Part shown: positions 46,653-55,419 of the stretch, piece by piece
How positions within the stretch are numbered: the first letter of the stretch is position 1
How the letters are laid out: every line of letters starts with the position of its first letter
Assembly: GCF_900188445.1 (NCBI RefSeq)
Contig: NZ_FZOR01000004.1
Coordinates: forward strand, 1-64,000
Direction of reading: 5' to 3'
Length of the DNA stretch: 64,000 bases
Origin: Actinomadura meyerae
GTDB lineage: Bacteria > Actinomycetota > Actinomycetes > Streptosporangiales > Streptosporangiaceae
Notes under the pieces: model-generated
What the model was told of the DNA's origin: nothing
What the model saw: the letters and a program-made list of their open reading frames with translations, nothing else
The model's database searches: none
Position numbers and translations under genes: made by a program

Positions 46653-49462
46653 GTGTCCTCCTCGAATCGCGGCCCTGCGCCGCGATGGATGTGCGCGGCC
46701 GGTGCCGCCGCGCGGAGCGCGGCCGCCGGATCCGCGGCGGTGAAGCGGTAGTCCCCCGAGGACACCCGGCAGCGGAGTGCTCCGGGCTCGGTGCCGAGGA
46801 CCTCGACCCCGGCGGCCTCGGCCACCGGGACCCCGCCCTCGCGGACGCCGCCGGGATCGCCGGCGGGCACGTGCACGATCGCGGTGGCCCCCGGCGGCAC
46901 GGCGACCTCCAGCCGCAGCTCGCCGTCCGCGCGCGCCCACGCGGTCCGGACGGTGCCGCGCACCGACTCGTAGGCGGCGCGCGCCCAGTCCAGCTCGCCG
47001 GGCCGGGGGCGGATCAGCAGCTCGCGGTAGCCGGCGGAGCCGGGTGCCTGGCCCAGCCCGGCGACGCCCTGGTAGAGCCATTCGCCGATGGAGCCGAGCG
47101 CGTAGTGGTTGAAGGAGTTCATCGCCGCGGCCTGGAAGCCGCGCTCCTCGGTGTAGCCGTCCCAGCGCTCCCAGATCGTGGTGGCGCCGTGCCGCAGCGG
47201 GTGCAGCCAGGACGGCGGGTCGGTCCGGCGCAGCAGCGCGTGCGCGAGGTCCGGCCGGCCGCACTCGTCCAGCACCGGGGCGAGCAGCCCCACGCCGAGG
47301 AACCCGGTGGTGATGCCGGGCCCCGCCGCCTCGACCAGCTCGGCCAGCCGGTGGGCGGCGGGCCTCACCAGGCCCTCCGGCAGCAGGCCGAACGCCAGCG
47401 CCAGCAGGTAGCCGGTCTGGGTGTCGCCCGCGACCCGGCCGTCCGGCGTGACGAAGTGCTCAGCGAACGCCGCGCGGACGTCGCGGGCGAGCGCGCCGTA
47501 CCGCTCCTCGGCGTCGCGGCGGCCGAGGACCCCGGCCGCGCGGGCGGTGAGGCCGGCGCTGCGCGCGAAGTAGGCGGTGGCGACGACCTCGCGCGGCGTC
47601 GGCTCGGGGGCGAGCCAGTCGGCGAAGTGCGGGCCGACGCGGTGCCGCCACACCAGGTCCGGGTTGTGCCGGTGGACGTGGTCGACCCAGGCGCGCATCG
47701 CGTCGAGGTTGTCGGCGAGGAAGCGCTCGTCCCCGTACACGCGGTACAGGTGCCAGGGGACGATGACGCCGGCGTCGCCCCAGCCGGGCGCGCCCTCGTC
47801 GGCGACGCCCGCGAGCCGCGGCGCCACGTTCGGGAACGCCCCGCCGGGCGACTGCGCGCCGCGGACCTCCCGCAGCCAGCCGGCGAAGAAGGCCGCGACG
47901 TCGGCGTTGAGGCAGGCGGTCGGCAGGAACACCTGCGCGTCGGCGAGCCAGCCGAGCCGCTCGTCGCGCTGCGGGCAGTCGGTGGGGACGCTGACGAAGT
48001 TGGAGCGCTGCCCCCAGCGGATGGCCTGGTACAGGCGCTCGACGTCCGGGTCGGAGCAGGCGAACTCGCCCGCCCACGGGGTGTCGTTGTGCAGGACGAC
48101 GCCGGTGATGTCGGCGGCGTCCAGTTCGGCGAGTCCGGTGACCTCTGCGTAGCGGAACCCGTGGTAGGTGAAGCGCGGCTCGAACACCGCCTCGGGGTCG
48201 TCCCCCGCGATGAGGACGTCGGTCGCGTCGGCGGTGCGCAGGTTGTCGGTGTAGAGGCCGCCGTCGTCGTCCAGGGCCTCGGCGTGCCGGATCACCACAC
48301 GCGCGCCCGGGGTCAGGCCGCGGGCGTGGAGGCGGACGCGGCCGGCGAAGTTCTGGCCGAAGTCCACCAGGTGCCGGTCGGCGCCGGTGCGGGTGACGGC
48401 GCGCGCGGGCAGTTCCTCGACGGCGCGGACCGGCGGCGCCACCGCGGCGGTGAGCAGGCCGTGGTCGGTGCCGGTCACCTGCGCGGGCAGCCAACCGGTG
48501 CCACTGAACGCGGTGCCACTGGACGCGGTGCCGCCGGACGCGGGGCGGTCCCAGCCGGGGGTCTCGCGGCGCAGGTCGTGGCACTCGCCCTTCAGCAGGT
48601 CGGCGTACCGGACGGGGGAGCGGCGGGTGAGCCAGTCCCCGCCGGTGGCGACGACCTCGTGGGCGCCGTCGGCGTAGTCGAGGTGCAGCTCGGCCAGCAG
48701 CTCGGGGAAGTCCCCGTAGTGCGCGCCGAGGCGGCGCGGGTCGAAGCCGACGAAGCCGCTCCACCAGCCGTCCGCGAGCGTGCCGGCGAGGACGTTCTCG
48801 CCGGCGGTGACGAGCGCGGTCACGTCGTACACCTGGTAGTCGACGCGGTCGCGGTAGTCGGTCCAGCCCGGCGCGAGCTCGGCGTCGCCGGCGCGGCGGC
48901 CGTTCAGCCGCATCTCGTACAGGCCGCGGGCGGTGACGTAGAGGCGCGCGCGGACGGGCGCGGCGGCGGTGCGGAACGCGCGCCGCAGCCGGATCGCGGG
49001 CTGCAGGCCGTGGTCGGCGAGGGCCAGCTCGCCCTCCTCGGGCGCGTCCACCACGTCGAGGTCGCCGGTGTCGTGGGTGATCCAGGACGCCCGCCACTCC
49101 GCCGGGCCGAGCATCCCGGTCTCGAACCAGGAGGCCGCGGCGGCGGTCGCGCCGTCCGCGCCGGTGACGGCGACCTCCCAGCGGTAGCGGGTGCGCGGGC
49201 GCAGCGGCGCGCCCGCGTAGCGGACCGACACCGCGTCCGGGTCGGCGACCTCGCCGGTGTCCCACACCTGCTCCTCGCCCTCCGCGGGGCGGGCGGGGAC
49301 GGTCCAGACCCGCACCCGGTACCGGGCCTGCGCGGCGCCGCGGCGGGACGAGGAGAGCCGCCACGCCAGCAGCGGCGCGGGGTCGCCGATGCCCAGCGGC
49401 TCGGCCAGGTGCGCGCAGCGAAGGCCGTGGGGCGCGAGTGCCGGGGTCGGGTCGCCGCTCAT
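46649..49462 (-). CDS. GH78 alpha-L-rhamnosidase
   Basis: A 937-residue protein with the GH78 layout: fibronectin-like and beta-sandwich N-terminal domains (PLLAWRLSSSRRG; WRASWITHD), then an alpha/alpha barrel with the signature PTDCPQRDERLGWLADAQVF, which holds the catalytic acidic residues, and a C-terminal beta domain. No signal peptide, so probably intracellular. I start it at ATG 49462 because GGAGG lies seven bases upstream; an in-frame start 14 codons earlier lacks this. First gene of the operon GH78, binding protein, two permeases, GH106. It should release terminal L-rhamnose from imported oligosaccharides. Confidence 0.93.
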   Translation of the reverse strand: MSGDPTPALAPHGLRCAHLAEPLGIGDPAPLLAWRLSSSRRGAAQARYRVRVWTVPARPAEGEEQVWDTGEVADPDAVSVRYAGAPLRPRTRYRWEVAVTGADGATAAAASWFETGMLGPAEWRASWITHDTGDLDVVDAPEEGELALADHGLQPAIRLRRAFRTAAAPVRARLYVTARGLYEMRLNGRRAGDAELAPGWTDYRDRVDYQVYDVTALVTAGENVLAGTLADGWWSGFVGFDPRRLGAHYGDFPELLAELHLDYADGAHEVVATGGDWLTRRSPVRYADLLKGECHDLRRETPGWDRPASGGTASSGTAFSGTGWLPAQVTGTDHGLLTAAVAPPVRAVEELPARAVTRTGADRHLVDFGQNFAGRVRLHARGLTPGARVVIRHAEALDDDGGLYTDNLRTADATDVLIAGDDPEAVFEPRFTYHGFRYAEVTGLAELDAADITGVVLHNDTPWAGEFACSDPDVERLYQAIRWGQRSNFVSVPTDCPQRDERLGWLADAQVFLPTACLNADVAAFFAGWLREVRGAQSPGGAFPNVAPRLAGVADEGAPGWGDAGVIVPWHLYRVYGDERFLADNLDAMRAWVDHVHRHNPDLVWRHRVGPHFADWLAPEPTPREVVATAYFARSAGLTARAAGVLGRRDAEERYGALARDVRAAFAEHFVTPDGRVAGDTQTGYLLALAFGLLPEGLVRPAAHRLAELVEAAGPGITTGFLGVGLLAPVLDECGRPDLAHALLRRTDPPSWLHPLRHGATTIWERWDGYTEERGFQAAAMNSFNHYALGSIGEWLYQGVAGLGQAPGSAGYRELLIRPRPGELDWARAAYESVRGTVRTAWARADGELRLEVAVPPGATAIVHVPAGDPGGVREGGVPVAEAAGVEVLGTEPGALRCRVSSGDYRFTAADPAAALRAAAPAAHIHRGAGPRFEEDT

Positions 49463-49496
49463 GCCTTCGCCTCCGTTCGTTTCGTTGTCATGCGGA

Positions 49497-49510
49497 TTTA
49501 ACACTTATTG
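49497..49510. promoter_or_regulatory. TTAACA-type putative DeoR operator before GH78
   Basis: The stretch TTTAACACTTATTG lies 35-48 bases upstream of the GH78 start. TAACACTTATT resembles TAACACTCGTT, read on the minus strand at 49673-49695. Both are AT-rich islands in very GC-rich DNA and may bind the DeoR regulator encoded nearby. Confidence 0.4.
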
Positions 49511-49672
49511 ATGTGAGATGGAGCGTAGAGATACCGGGATTGGGTGTCAAGATGTCAGGTAGATCACATTGCGGCACCCGCTGAGTTCCGGCGTCTGCCA
49601 CGGTCAAACCGCTTGCGACAAGGGATGATCAGCTCAGTTGAGCCGCTCGCGCCTGCGGTAGATCCGGGTGCG

Positions 49673-49695
49673 ATAACAACGTGAACGAGTGTTAT
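49673..49695. promoter_or_regulatory. perfect ATAACA-N11-TGTTAT inverted repeat
   Basis: ATAACA (49673-49678) and TGTTAT (49690-49695) flank 11 bases. The dyad overlaps the last codons of the FGGY kinase gene and lies 211-233 bases before GH78. Its half-sites match the TTAACA-type islands found in the other promoters of this locus, suggesting one DeoR regulon. Confidence 0.45.
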
Positions 49696-51107
49696 AAGCC
49701 GGCGCGCCAGCGCTCGCGGGCGGTCTGCACCCGCGCGAGGTAGTCCCGGTACTCGGCCTCGTGGAACGCGGCCCGGCCCGGGTCCGGGTCGCGGACCGAC
49801 GCGGGCCGCGTCCACGCCGCCGCGTCGAGCCCGTGGCCGCCCGCGAGCACCGCGCCGCGCGCCCCGGCCTCCTCCGCCGCGACCCGCAGCGGACGGCCGA
49901 GCACGTCGGCGAACAGCTCCAGCCAGCGCGCGCTGCGGGTGCCGCCGCCCGCGACCGACAGCGCGCCGCGCAGCCCGGCGGCCTCCAGGCAGTGCCGCGC
50001 CGCGTAGGCGATGCCCTCGCACGTCGCCCGCACCAGGTCGGCGGTGGTGGTCTCCAGGCTCACCCCGGTGATCTCCGCCCGCGCCGCCGGCTCGACGAAC
50101 GGCGCGCGCTCCCCGGACGGGGAGAAGAACGGCAGCACCCGCACGCCGCGCGCCCCCGGCGGCGAGGCGGCCAGCAGGGCGTCCAGCTCGCGGTGGGACG
50201 CGCCCACCCGCGCCAGCACCCATTCCAGCGCCGCCGTGCCGACCATCGCGGGCATGCCGCGCAGCCACCGGTCCGGGCGGCCGGTGGCGAAGTGGAACCC
50301 GGTCGGCGCGCCGTCCAGGTCCGGTTCGTCCACCACGGCCAGGCAGGCCAGCGTCGTGCCGATGATGAGCAGCCCGTCGCCGGGCTCGGTCACCCCCGCC
50401 CCGAGCGCGCAGGCGGGCACGTCGAACGGGCCGGACGTGACCGGCGTACCGGTCGGCAGCGGGACCCCGTCGAGGGGGACGCCCCGCGGCAGCGGCGCGG
50501 CGACCGGAGCGAGCAGGCCCGCCCGGTGCGACAGCCCGCAGGCCGCGAGGGCGCCGGGATCGTAGTCGCGGGCGCGGGGGTCCAGGAACGGCACCGAGGC
50601 GTCGCTCGCGTCGGTGGCGCGCACCCCGGTGAACCGCTGGAAGACGACGTCCTTGCAGTAGGCCGCGGTGGCGGCGGAGTCGAGGGCGGCGGGCTCGTGC
50701 CGGTCCAGCCAGGCCAGCAGCGGGGCCGGGCAGCCGGGGAACAGCGCGTTGCCGGTGCGCGAGAACACCTCCGCCGCCACCCCGCTCGCCGTCCATTCGG
50801 TGACGATCGAGGCGGCGCGGCCGTCCATCCAGGAGATCGCGGGGCGGACCGGCCGGGCCCGCCCGTCCACCAGCCACACGCCGTCGCCCTGGCCGGTCAC
50901 GCCGGCCGCCGCGGGCCGCCGCCGCGCGGTGAGCGCGCCGAGCACCTCGGCGGCCGCCGCGACGACCTCCTCGGTGTCCTGCTCGACCCGGGCGCCGCCG
51001 CCGCGCAGCGTGCGGGCCGGGCGCGACTCGACGGCGAGCGCGCGGCCGTCCTCGCCGAACGCCGCGGCCTTCACCACGGACGTGCCGACGTCGATCCCGA
51101 CGAACAT
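49692..51107 (-). CDS. FGGY-family carbohydrate kinase
   Basis: A 471-residue sugar kinase with two actin-like domains: the N-terminal phosphate-1 motif FVGIDVGTSVVKAAAF, GVTGQGDGVWLVD, ISWMDGRA, and in the C-terminal half GLLIIGTTLACLAVV and the adenosine-binding SVAGGGTRSARWLELFADVLGRPL. It phosphorylates a pentulose, hexulose or polyol that cannot be named from sequence. ATG 51107 follows AGGAGG. Upstream on the same strand are the 2-hydroxyacid dehydrogenase and the DeoR gene; downstream is the rhamnosidase operon, so it may handle rhamnulose or a related ketose. Confidence 0.9.
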   Translation of the reverse strand: MFVGIDVGTSVVKAAAFGEDGRALAVESRPARTLRGGGARVEQDTEEVVAAAAEVLGALTARRRPAAAGVTGQGDGVWLVDGRARPVRPAISWMDGRAASIVTEWTASGVAAEVFSRTGNALFPGCPAPLLAWLDRHEPAALDSAATAAYCKDVVFQRFTGVRATDASDASVPFLDPRARDYDPGALAACGLSHRAGLLAPVAAPLPRGVPLDGVPLPTGTPVTSGPFDVPACALGAGVTEPGDGLLIIGTTLACLAVVDEPDLDGAPTGFHFATGRPDRWLRGMPAMVGTAALEWVLARVGASHRELDALLAASPPGARGVRVLPFFSPSGERAPFVEPAARAEITGVSLETTTADLVRATCEGIAYAARHCLEAAGLRGALSVAGGGTRSARWLELFADVLGRPLRVAAEEAGARGAVLAGGHGLDAAAWTRPASVRDPDPGRAAFHEAEYRDYLARVQTARERWRAGL

Positions 51108-51174
51108 CCTCGACCTCCTCCTCTCCTCGCTCCTCCGCTCGCGGCGGGGGCCGCCCCGGGGCGGTGCGTCCCGG

Positions 51175-52179
51175 TCAGCCCGGGTTGAGGCAGTGCGCGA
51201 GCGGCTCGCCCCGGTGCAGCCGCCCCACCTCGGCGGCGACGATGCGGGCCGCCCGCTCGGCGACCGCGCGGGACGCGCCGCCGAGGTGCGGGGTCATCAC
51301 GACGCCCGGCAGGCCGAACAGGCGCGACCCGGCGGGCGGCGGCTCGACGGCGAAGGTGTCGAGGCCGGCGCCCATGAGGTGGCCCGACTCCAGCGCGTCG
51401 CACAGCGCGTCCTCGTCCACCAGCGGGCCCCGGGCGCAGTTGACCAGCACCGAGCCGGGCGGCATCAGCGCCAGCTCGCGGGCGCCGATCATGCCGCGGT
51501 TCTCCGCGGTGAGCCGGGCGTGCAGGGAGACCACCCGGGACCGGCGGAGCAGTTCCTCCAGCCCGATGTCGCCGCCGCCCGGCAGGTACGGGTCGTAGAC
51601 GCGGACGTCGGCGCCGAAGCCCGCCAGGATGCGGGCCACCCGGCCGCCGACGGCGCCGCCGCCGATCAGCCCGACGGGCGTCCCCTCCAGTTCGAGGCCG
51701 GTGGCCTCGTAGCTGTAGTAGCGCCCGCCCCATTCGCGGCGGCCCGCCAGCGCGGCGTGCGTCTCGGGGATGCGGCGCAGCACGGCGAGCATCAGCCCGA
51801 CGGTGTACTCGGCGGTCGCGGTCGCGTTGCGGCCCGGCGCGTAGCAGACCCGCACGCCGCGCGCGGTGGCCGCCGCCAGGTCGACGTTGACGGGCCCGCC
51901 CCGCGCGACGGCGACGAGGCGCAGGCCGGGGGCGTTGTCGAGGACCTTCGCGGTGACGGGGGCCATCTGGGTGACGCAGGCGTCCATGCCCTCGAGCGCG
52001 CCGATCATGGTGTCCTCGTCGCCGGACGCCTCGTCCACCTCGGCCACCGGGCCGAACGGCACCTCCGGCCACGGCAGCTCCAGCCGGCGGACCTCGGCGG
52101 CTCGGCCGAGCTCGGCGTCCAGCGCGCCGGCCAGCAGGTCCGGCAGGACGAAGCGGTCTCCCGCGGCAAGAACTCTCAT
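51175..52179 (-). CDS. D-isomer-specific 2-hydroxyacid dehydrogenase
   Basis: A 334-residue NAD-dependent dehydrogenase. The Rossmann motif is GLIGGGAVGGRVARILAGFGADVRVYDP near residue 165; the active-site Arg lies in VNCARGPLVDE, Glu in the DTFAVEPPP region and His in TPHLGGAS. It should interconvert a 2-oxoacid and a D-2-hydroxyacid, either in sugar-acid breakdown or on a sugar-phosphate-derived acid. It lies between the DeoR gene and the FGGY kinase gene on the minus strand, with short gaps, so all three are probably co-transcribed. Confidence 0.9.
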   Translation of the reverse strand: MRVLAAGDRFVLPDLLAGALDAELGRAAEVRRLELPWPEVPFGPVAEVDEASGDEDTMIGALEGMDACVTQMAPVTAKVLDNAPGLRLVAVARGGPVNVDLAAATARGVRVCYAPGRNATATAEYTVGLMLAVLRRIPETHAALAGRREWGGRYYSYEATGLELEGTPVGLIGGGAVGGRVARILAGFGADVRVYDPYLPGGGDIGLEELLRRSRVVSLHARLTAENRGMIGARELALMPPGSVLVNCARGPLVDEDALCDALESGHLMGAGLDTFAVEPPPAGSRLFGLPGVVMTPHLGGASRAVAERAARIVAAEVGRLHRGEPLAHCLNPG

Positions 52180-52243
52180 CGCGTCACTCTCATGGGGGGC
52201 GCTCCCGTCGGGGTCTCGGGTGTCCGGGGCGGGCCCGGGGCTG

Positions 52244-53032
52244 TCAGGTGGCGGCCACCTCGTAGGCGACCTTGTGCTCGTCCAGGTCGCGCAGGACCTC
52301 GGCGCTCGCGCCGTCGTCGACGATGACGCGCTCGAACGCCGACAGCGGCGCCACCCGGTGCAGCGCGACGCGGCCGAGCTTGGAGTGGTCGACGAGCAGG
52401 ACGTTGCGCGCGGCGGCGTCGAGCATGGCCCGCTTGACCGACACGATGTGCTGCTCCTGGTGGTAGGCGAACCCGCCGGAGACCGCGGACGTCGACACGA
52501 AGCACAGGTCGACGTGCAGCGACGTCACGGCGTCCACGCACGGGACGCCGAGGAAGGAGTCGTGCAGCGGGTCGTACTCCCCGCCGAGCGCCATCAGCCG
52601 GATGCCGCGCTCGCGGGCGAGCAGGTTGGTGGTCTCCAGGAAGTTGGTGACGACCGTCAGCGGGGTGATGCCGCCGAGCCGGCGGGCCAGCGCCAGGGTG
52701 GTGGTGGAGTCGTCGAGCATCACCGCCATGCCGGGCTCGACCAGTTCGGCGGCCTTGGCGGCGATCGCGTCCTTGGCGGGCCGCATCGACTTCATGCGGT
52801 AGGCGACGTTGCTCTCGAACACCCCGGAGGGCTGCGCGGTGACGCCGCCCCGGTACTTGCGGACGATGCCCTGCCGCTCCAGGTCGTCGAGGTCGCGGTG
52901 GATCGTCATGAGGCTGACGCCGAACCGCTCGGCCAGGTCGCCGGCGGTGACCGAGCCCGCGGACAGCACATGGTCGGCGATGGCCCGACGGCGCGCGTCG
53001 GGGCCGCGCCGGCCGTTGATCTCCTTCGTCAT
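52244..53032 (-). CDS. DeoR/GlpR-family transcriptional repressor
   Basis: A 262-residue repressor. The N-terminal winged helix reads GSVTAGDLAERFGVSLMTIHRDLDDLERQGIVRKYRGGV; the C-terminal sugar-phosphate sensor has MLDDSTTTLALARRL, VTNFLETTNLLARE and LLVDHSKLGRVALHRV. Start ATG 53032 with GAGAGGA upstream is preferred over an earlier one that adds 29 residues. It is divergent from the second FGGY kinase gene, and the intergenic DNA holds two TTAACA sites. It probably represses both transcription directions of this locus until a phosphorylated sugar accumulates. Confidence 0.92.
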   Translation of the reverse strand: MTKEINGRRGPDARRRAIADHVLSAGSVTAGDLAERFGVSLMTIHRDLDDLERQGIVRKYRGGVTAQPSGVFESNVAYRMKSMRPAKDAIAAKAAELVEPGMAVMLDDSTTTLALARRLGGITPLTVVTNFLETTNLLARERGIRLMALGGEYDPLHDSFLGVPCVDAVTSLHVDLCFVSTSAVSGGFAYHQEQHIVSVKRAMLDAAARNVLLVDHSKLGRVALHRVAPLSAFERVIVDDGASAEVLRDLDEHKVAYEVAAT

Positions 53033-53102
53033 GCCGCGATCCTCTCGCGGCGGCCCGCCGGGGACCGGCGATCCGCCGCCCGCATGGGCGATATCTCTGC
53101 TC

Positions 53103-53119
53103 GTGATCTTAACAATCAC
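53103..53119. promoter_or_regulatory. GTGAT-N7-ATCAC dyad with TTAACA core, DeoR gene promoter
   Basis: GTGAT (53103-53107) and ATCAC (53115-53119) flank CTTAACA. It lies about 70-90 bases upstream of the DeoR start, placed for autoregulation. The TTAACA core is shared with the sites before GH78 and before the second FGGY kinase gene. Confidence 0.4.
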
Positions 53120-53212
53120 CAGCTCGGGCCGGATGAGCTTGCCGCACCGGAACCCGCCACGTCAACCCTGTCGCGACGCATCCGGACGCCCTTCAGAGTG
53201 ATATCAAGCAGT

Positions 53213-53243
53213 TGTTACGCTGCTCTGGCGCTATAAGTTAACA
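53213..53243. promoter_or_regulatory. TGTTA-N21-TAACA dyad before the second FGGY kinase gene
   Basis: TGTTA (53213-53217) and TAACA (53239-53243) are inverted around 21 bases, about two helical turns. The dyad sits 31-61 bases upstream of the kinase GTG and includes GTTAAC (53237-53242). A promoter-overlapping repressor site is the likely role. Confidence 0.4.
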
Positions 53244-53273
53244 TCCCAGAACGATAAAAATAGGGGGAGTGCT

Positions 53274-54749
53274 GTGCGAAGTGGCCCGTCCGGACCGGTG
53301 TGGGTCGGCGTGGACGTCGGAACCCAGGGGGTGCGCGCGCTCGCCGTCACCGCCGAGGGGCGGGTGGCCGGCCGCGGGTCGGCCCCGCTCGCCGGGCGGC
53401 GCGACGGGGCGCGGCACGAGCAGCGGCCCGGCGACTGGTGGACCGCCGTCACCCAGGCCGTCCGGGCGGCGCTGCGCGACCGCGCCCGGGCGCGGGTGCG
53501 GGGCGTGGCGGTGTGCTCCACCTCCGGCACCGTGCTCCTCACCGACGCGGACGGGCGCCCGCTGACCGACGGCCTCATGTACGACGACGCGCGGGCGTCC
53601 GCGGAGGCCCGCGACGCGCAGGAGGCCGGGGCGGAGCTGTGGGAGCGGCTCGGGCACCGCGTCCAGCCGTCCTGGGCGCTGGCGAAGGTGCTCTGGCTGG
53701 CGCGCGACCGGCCCGGCGGCCTGGCCGGCGCCCGCCTCGCCCACCAGGCCGACCTGGTCACCGCCCGGCTGGTCGGGACGCCGGTGGCCACCGACTCCAG
53801 CCACGCCCTCAAGACCGGCTACGACCTGCTCGGCGAGCGGTGGCCGCGCGACCTGCACGAGCGGCTCGGGCTGCCCGCCGCCCTGTTCCCCGAGGTCGTC
53901 CGGCCCGGGACGGTCCTCGGCGAGGTCGGGGCGCGGGCCGCCGCCGAGACCGGGCTCGCGGCGGGCACGCCGGTGGTCGCGGGCATGACCGACGGCTGCG
54001 CCGCGCAGCTCGGCTCGGGCGCGCTGCGGGTCGGCCGGTGGAACTCGGTGCTCGGCACCACCCTGGTCCTCAAGGGCGTGTCGGACGCGCCCGTCCGCGA
54101 CCCGGCCGGCGTGATGTACAGCCACCGGGCGCCGGACGGGGCCTGGCTGCCCGGCGGCGCGTCCAGCGTGGGCGGCGGCGTCCTCGCGGGCGTCGCGGAC
54201 CTGCCCCGGCTGGACGCCCTCGCCGCGCGCCACGAGCCGTCGAGCGCGGTCGCCTACCCGCTGGTCTCGCAGGGCGAGCGGTTCCCGTTCCTCGCGCCGC
54301 AGGCCGCGGGCTTCATGCTCGGCACGCCCCGCGACGAGGGCGACCGGCACGCGGCGCTGCTCCAGGGCGTCGCCCTGGTCGAGCGGCTGGCGCTCGCCTA
54401 CGTGCGCGGCCTCGGCGCCGCCGTCGAGGGACCGGTGACCTTCACCGGCGGCGCGGTGCGCAGCGACTACTGGAGCCGGCTGCGCGCGGACGTCCTCGGC
54501 CGCCCGGCCCGGATCCCCGAGCACGCCGACGCCGCGCTCGGCATGGCGGTCCTCGCCGCCTACGGCACCGAGCCGGGGCGCTCCCCGGCCGAGGTCGCCG
54601 AGTCGATGGTGCGGATCCGCACGGTCGTCGAGCCGCGCCCCGGCATGGCCGAGCGGTTCGCCGTCCCGTTCCGGCGGCTCGTGGACGAACTGGAGCGCCG
54701 CGGCTGGCTACCCTCCGAGTCGGCCGCCTACGCACGGGAGCACGGGTAG
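53274..54749 (+). CDS. FGGY-family carbohydrate kinase (second copy)
   Basis: A 491-residue sugar kinase of the xylulokinase-like FGGY group: WVGVDVGTQGVRALAV, GVAVCSTSGTVLLTD, LMYDDARA, MTDGCAAQLGSG, NSVLGTTLVLKGV, and FTGGAVRSDYWSRLRADVLGRP. GTG 53274 is preceded by GGGGGAG. It is divergent from the DeoR gene and followed after 38 bp by a histidine phosphatase gene. It differs clearly from the other FGGY kinase in this locus, so two different sugars or sequential steps are probably served. The substrate is not determinable. Confidence 0.9.
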   Translation: MRSGPSGPVWVGVDVGTQGVRALAVTAEGRVAGRGSAPLAGRRDGARHEQRPGDWWTAVTQAVRAALRDRARARVRGVAVCSTSGTVLLTDADGRPLTDGLMYDDARASAEARDAQEAGAELWERLGHRVQPSWALAKVLWLARDRPGGLAGARLAHQADLVTARLVGTPVATDSSHALKTGYDLLGERWPRDLHERLGLPAALFPEVVRPGTVLGEVGARAAAETGLAAGTPVVAGMTDGCAAQLGSGALRVGRWNSVLGTTLVLKGVSDAPVRDPAGVMYSHRAPDGAWLPGGASSVGGGVLAGVADLPRLDALAARHEPSSAVAYPLVSQGERFPFLAPQAAGFMLGTPRDEGDRHAALLQGVALVERLALAYVRGLGAAVEGPVTFTGGAVRSDYWSRLRADVLGRPARIPEHADAALGMAVLAAYGTEPGRSPAEVAESMVRIRTVVEPRPGMAERFAVPFRRLVDELERRGWLPSESAAYAREHG

Positions 54750-54787
54750 CGGGCATGGGGGAGAGCGGAGCATTGGGGGAGAAGGCC

Positions 54788-55387
54788 GTGAGCACCACCT
54801 TGTACCTCGTCCGGCACGGCGAGACCGAATGGCACGCGGAGAACCGGTACGCGGGCGTCAGCGACGTCGCGCTCACCGACACCGGCCGGGAGCAGGCCGA
54901 GCGGCTCGGCCGGTGGGCGGCCGGGGCCGGGGTGGACGTCGTGTGGGCGTCGCCGCTGCGCCGGGCGCGGGCGACGGCGGCCCCGGCGGCGGCCGCGCTC
55001 GGGCGGGCGCTCGCGATCGACGGCGACCTGGCCGAGGTCGACTTCGGCGCCGCCGAGGGCCGCACCCTCGCCGAGCTGGCGCCCGCCGAGGCGGCCGCCT
55101 TCCGCGCCGACCCGGTGCGCGGCGCGTTCCCGGGCGCCGAGGACCCGCGCAAGGCCGTGGAGCGCGGGACGGCGGTGCTGCGCCGCATCGCGTCCCGGCA
55201 CTCCGGCGAGCGGGTCCTCGTCGTGACGCACAACACGCTGCTGCGGCTGACCCTGTGCGGGCTGCTCGGCATCGCGCCGTCCACCTACCGGACGGTGTTC
55301 CCGCAGGTCCGCAACTGCGCCGTCACCGAGCTGCGGGTGACCGGCGGCACCGCGGCCCTCATGTCCTACAACGTGCCCACCGGCTAG
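54788..55387 (+). CDS. histidine phosphatase superfamily protein
   Basis: A 199-residue phosphoglycerate-mutase-like phosphatase. The phosphohistidine motif is LYLVRHGETEWH at the start, with ASPLRRARATA, EVDFGAAEGRTLAEL and the second catalytic His in VLVVTHNTLLR. I prefer GTG 54788 with GGGGGAG six bases upstream; ATG 54755 would add 11 residues and has a poor ribosome-binding site. It follows the FGGY kinase gene in the same direction. It could dephosphorylate a sugar phosphate, which would be an interesting counterpart to the kinase. Confidence 0.88.
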   Translation: MSTTLYLVRHGETEWHAENRYAGVSDVALTDTGREQAERLGRWAAGAGVDVVWASPLRRARATAAPAAAALGRALAIDGDLAEVDFGAAEGRTLAELAPAEAAAFRADPVRGAFPGAEDPRKAVERGTAVLRRIASRHSGERVLVVTHNTLLRLTLCGLLGIAPSTYRTVFPQVRNCAVTELRVTGGTAALMSYNVPTG

Positions 55388-55419
55388 CGGTACCGGGTGG
55401 CGGACGGGAAGATGGTCCG

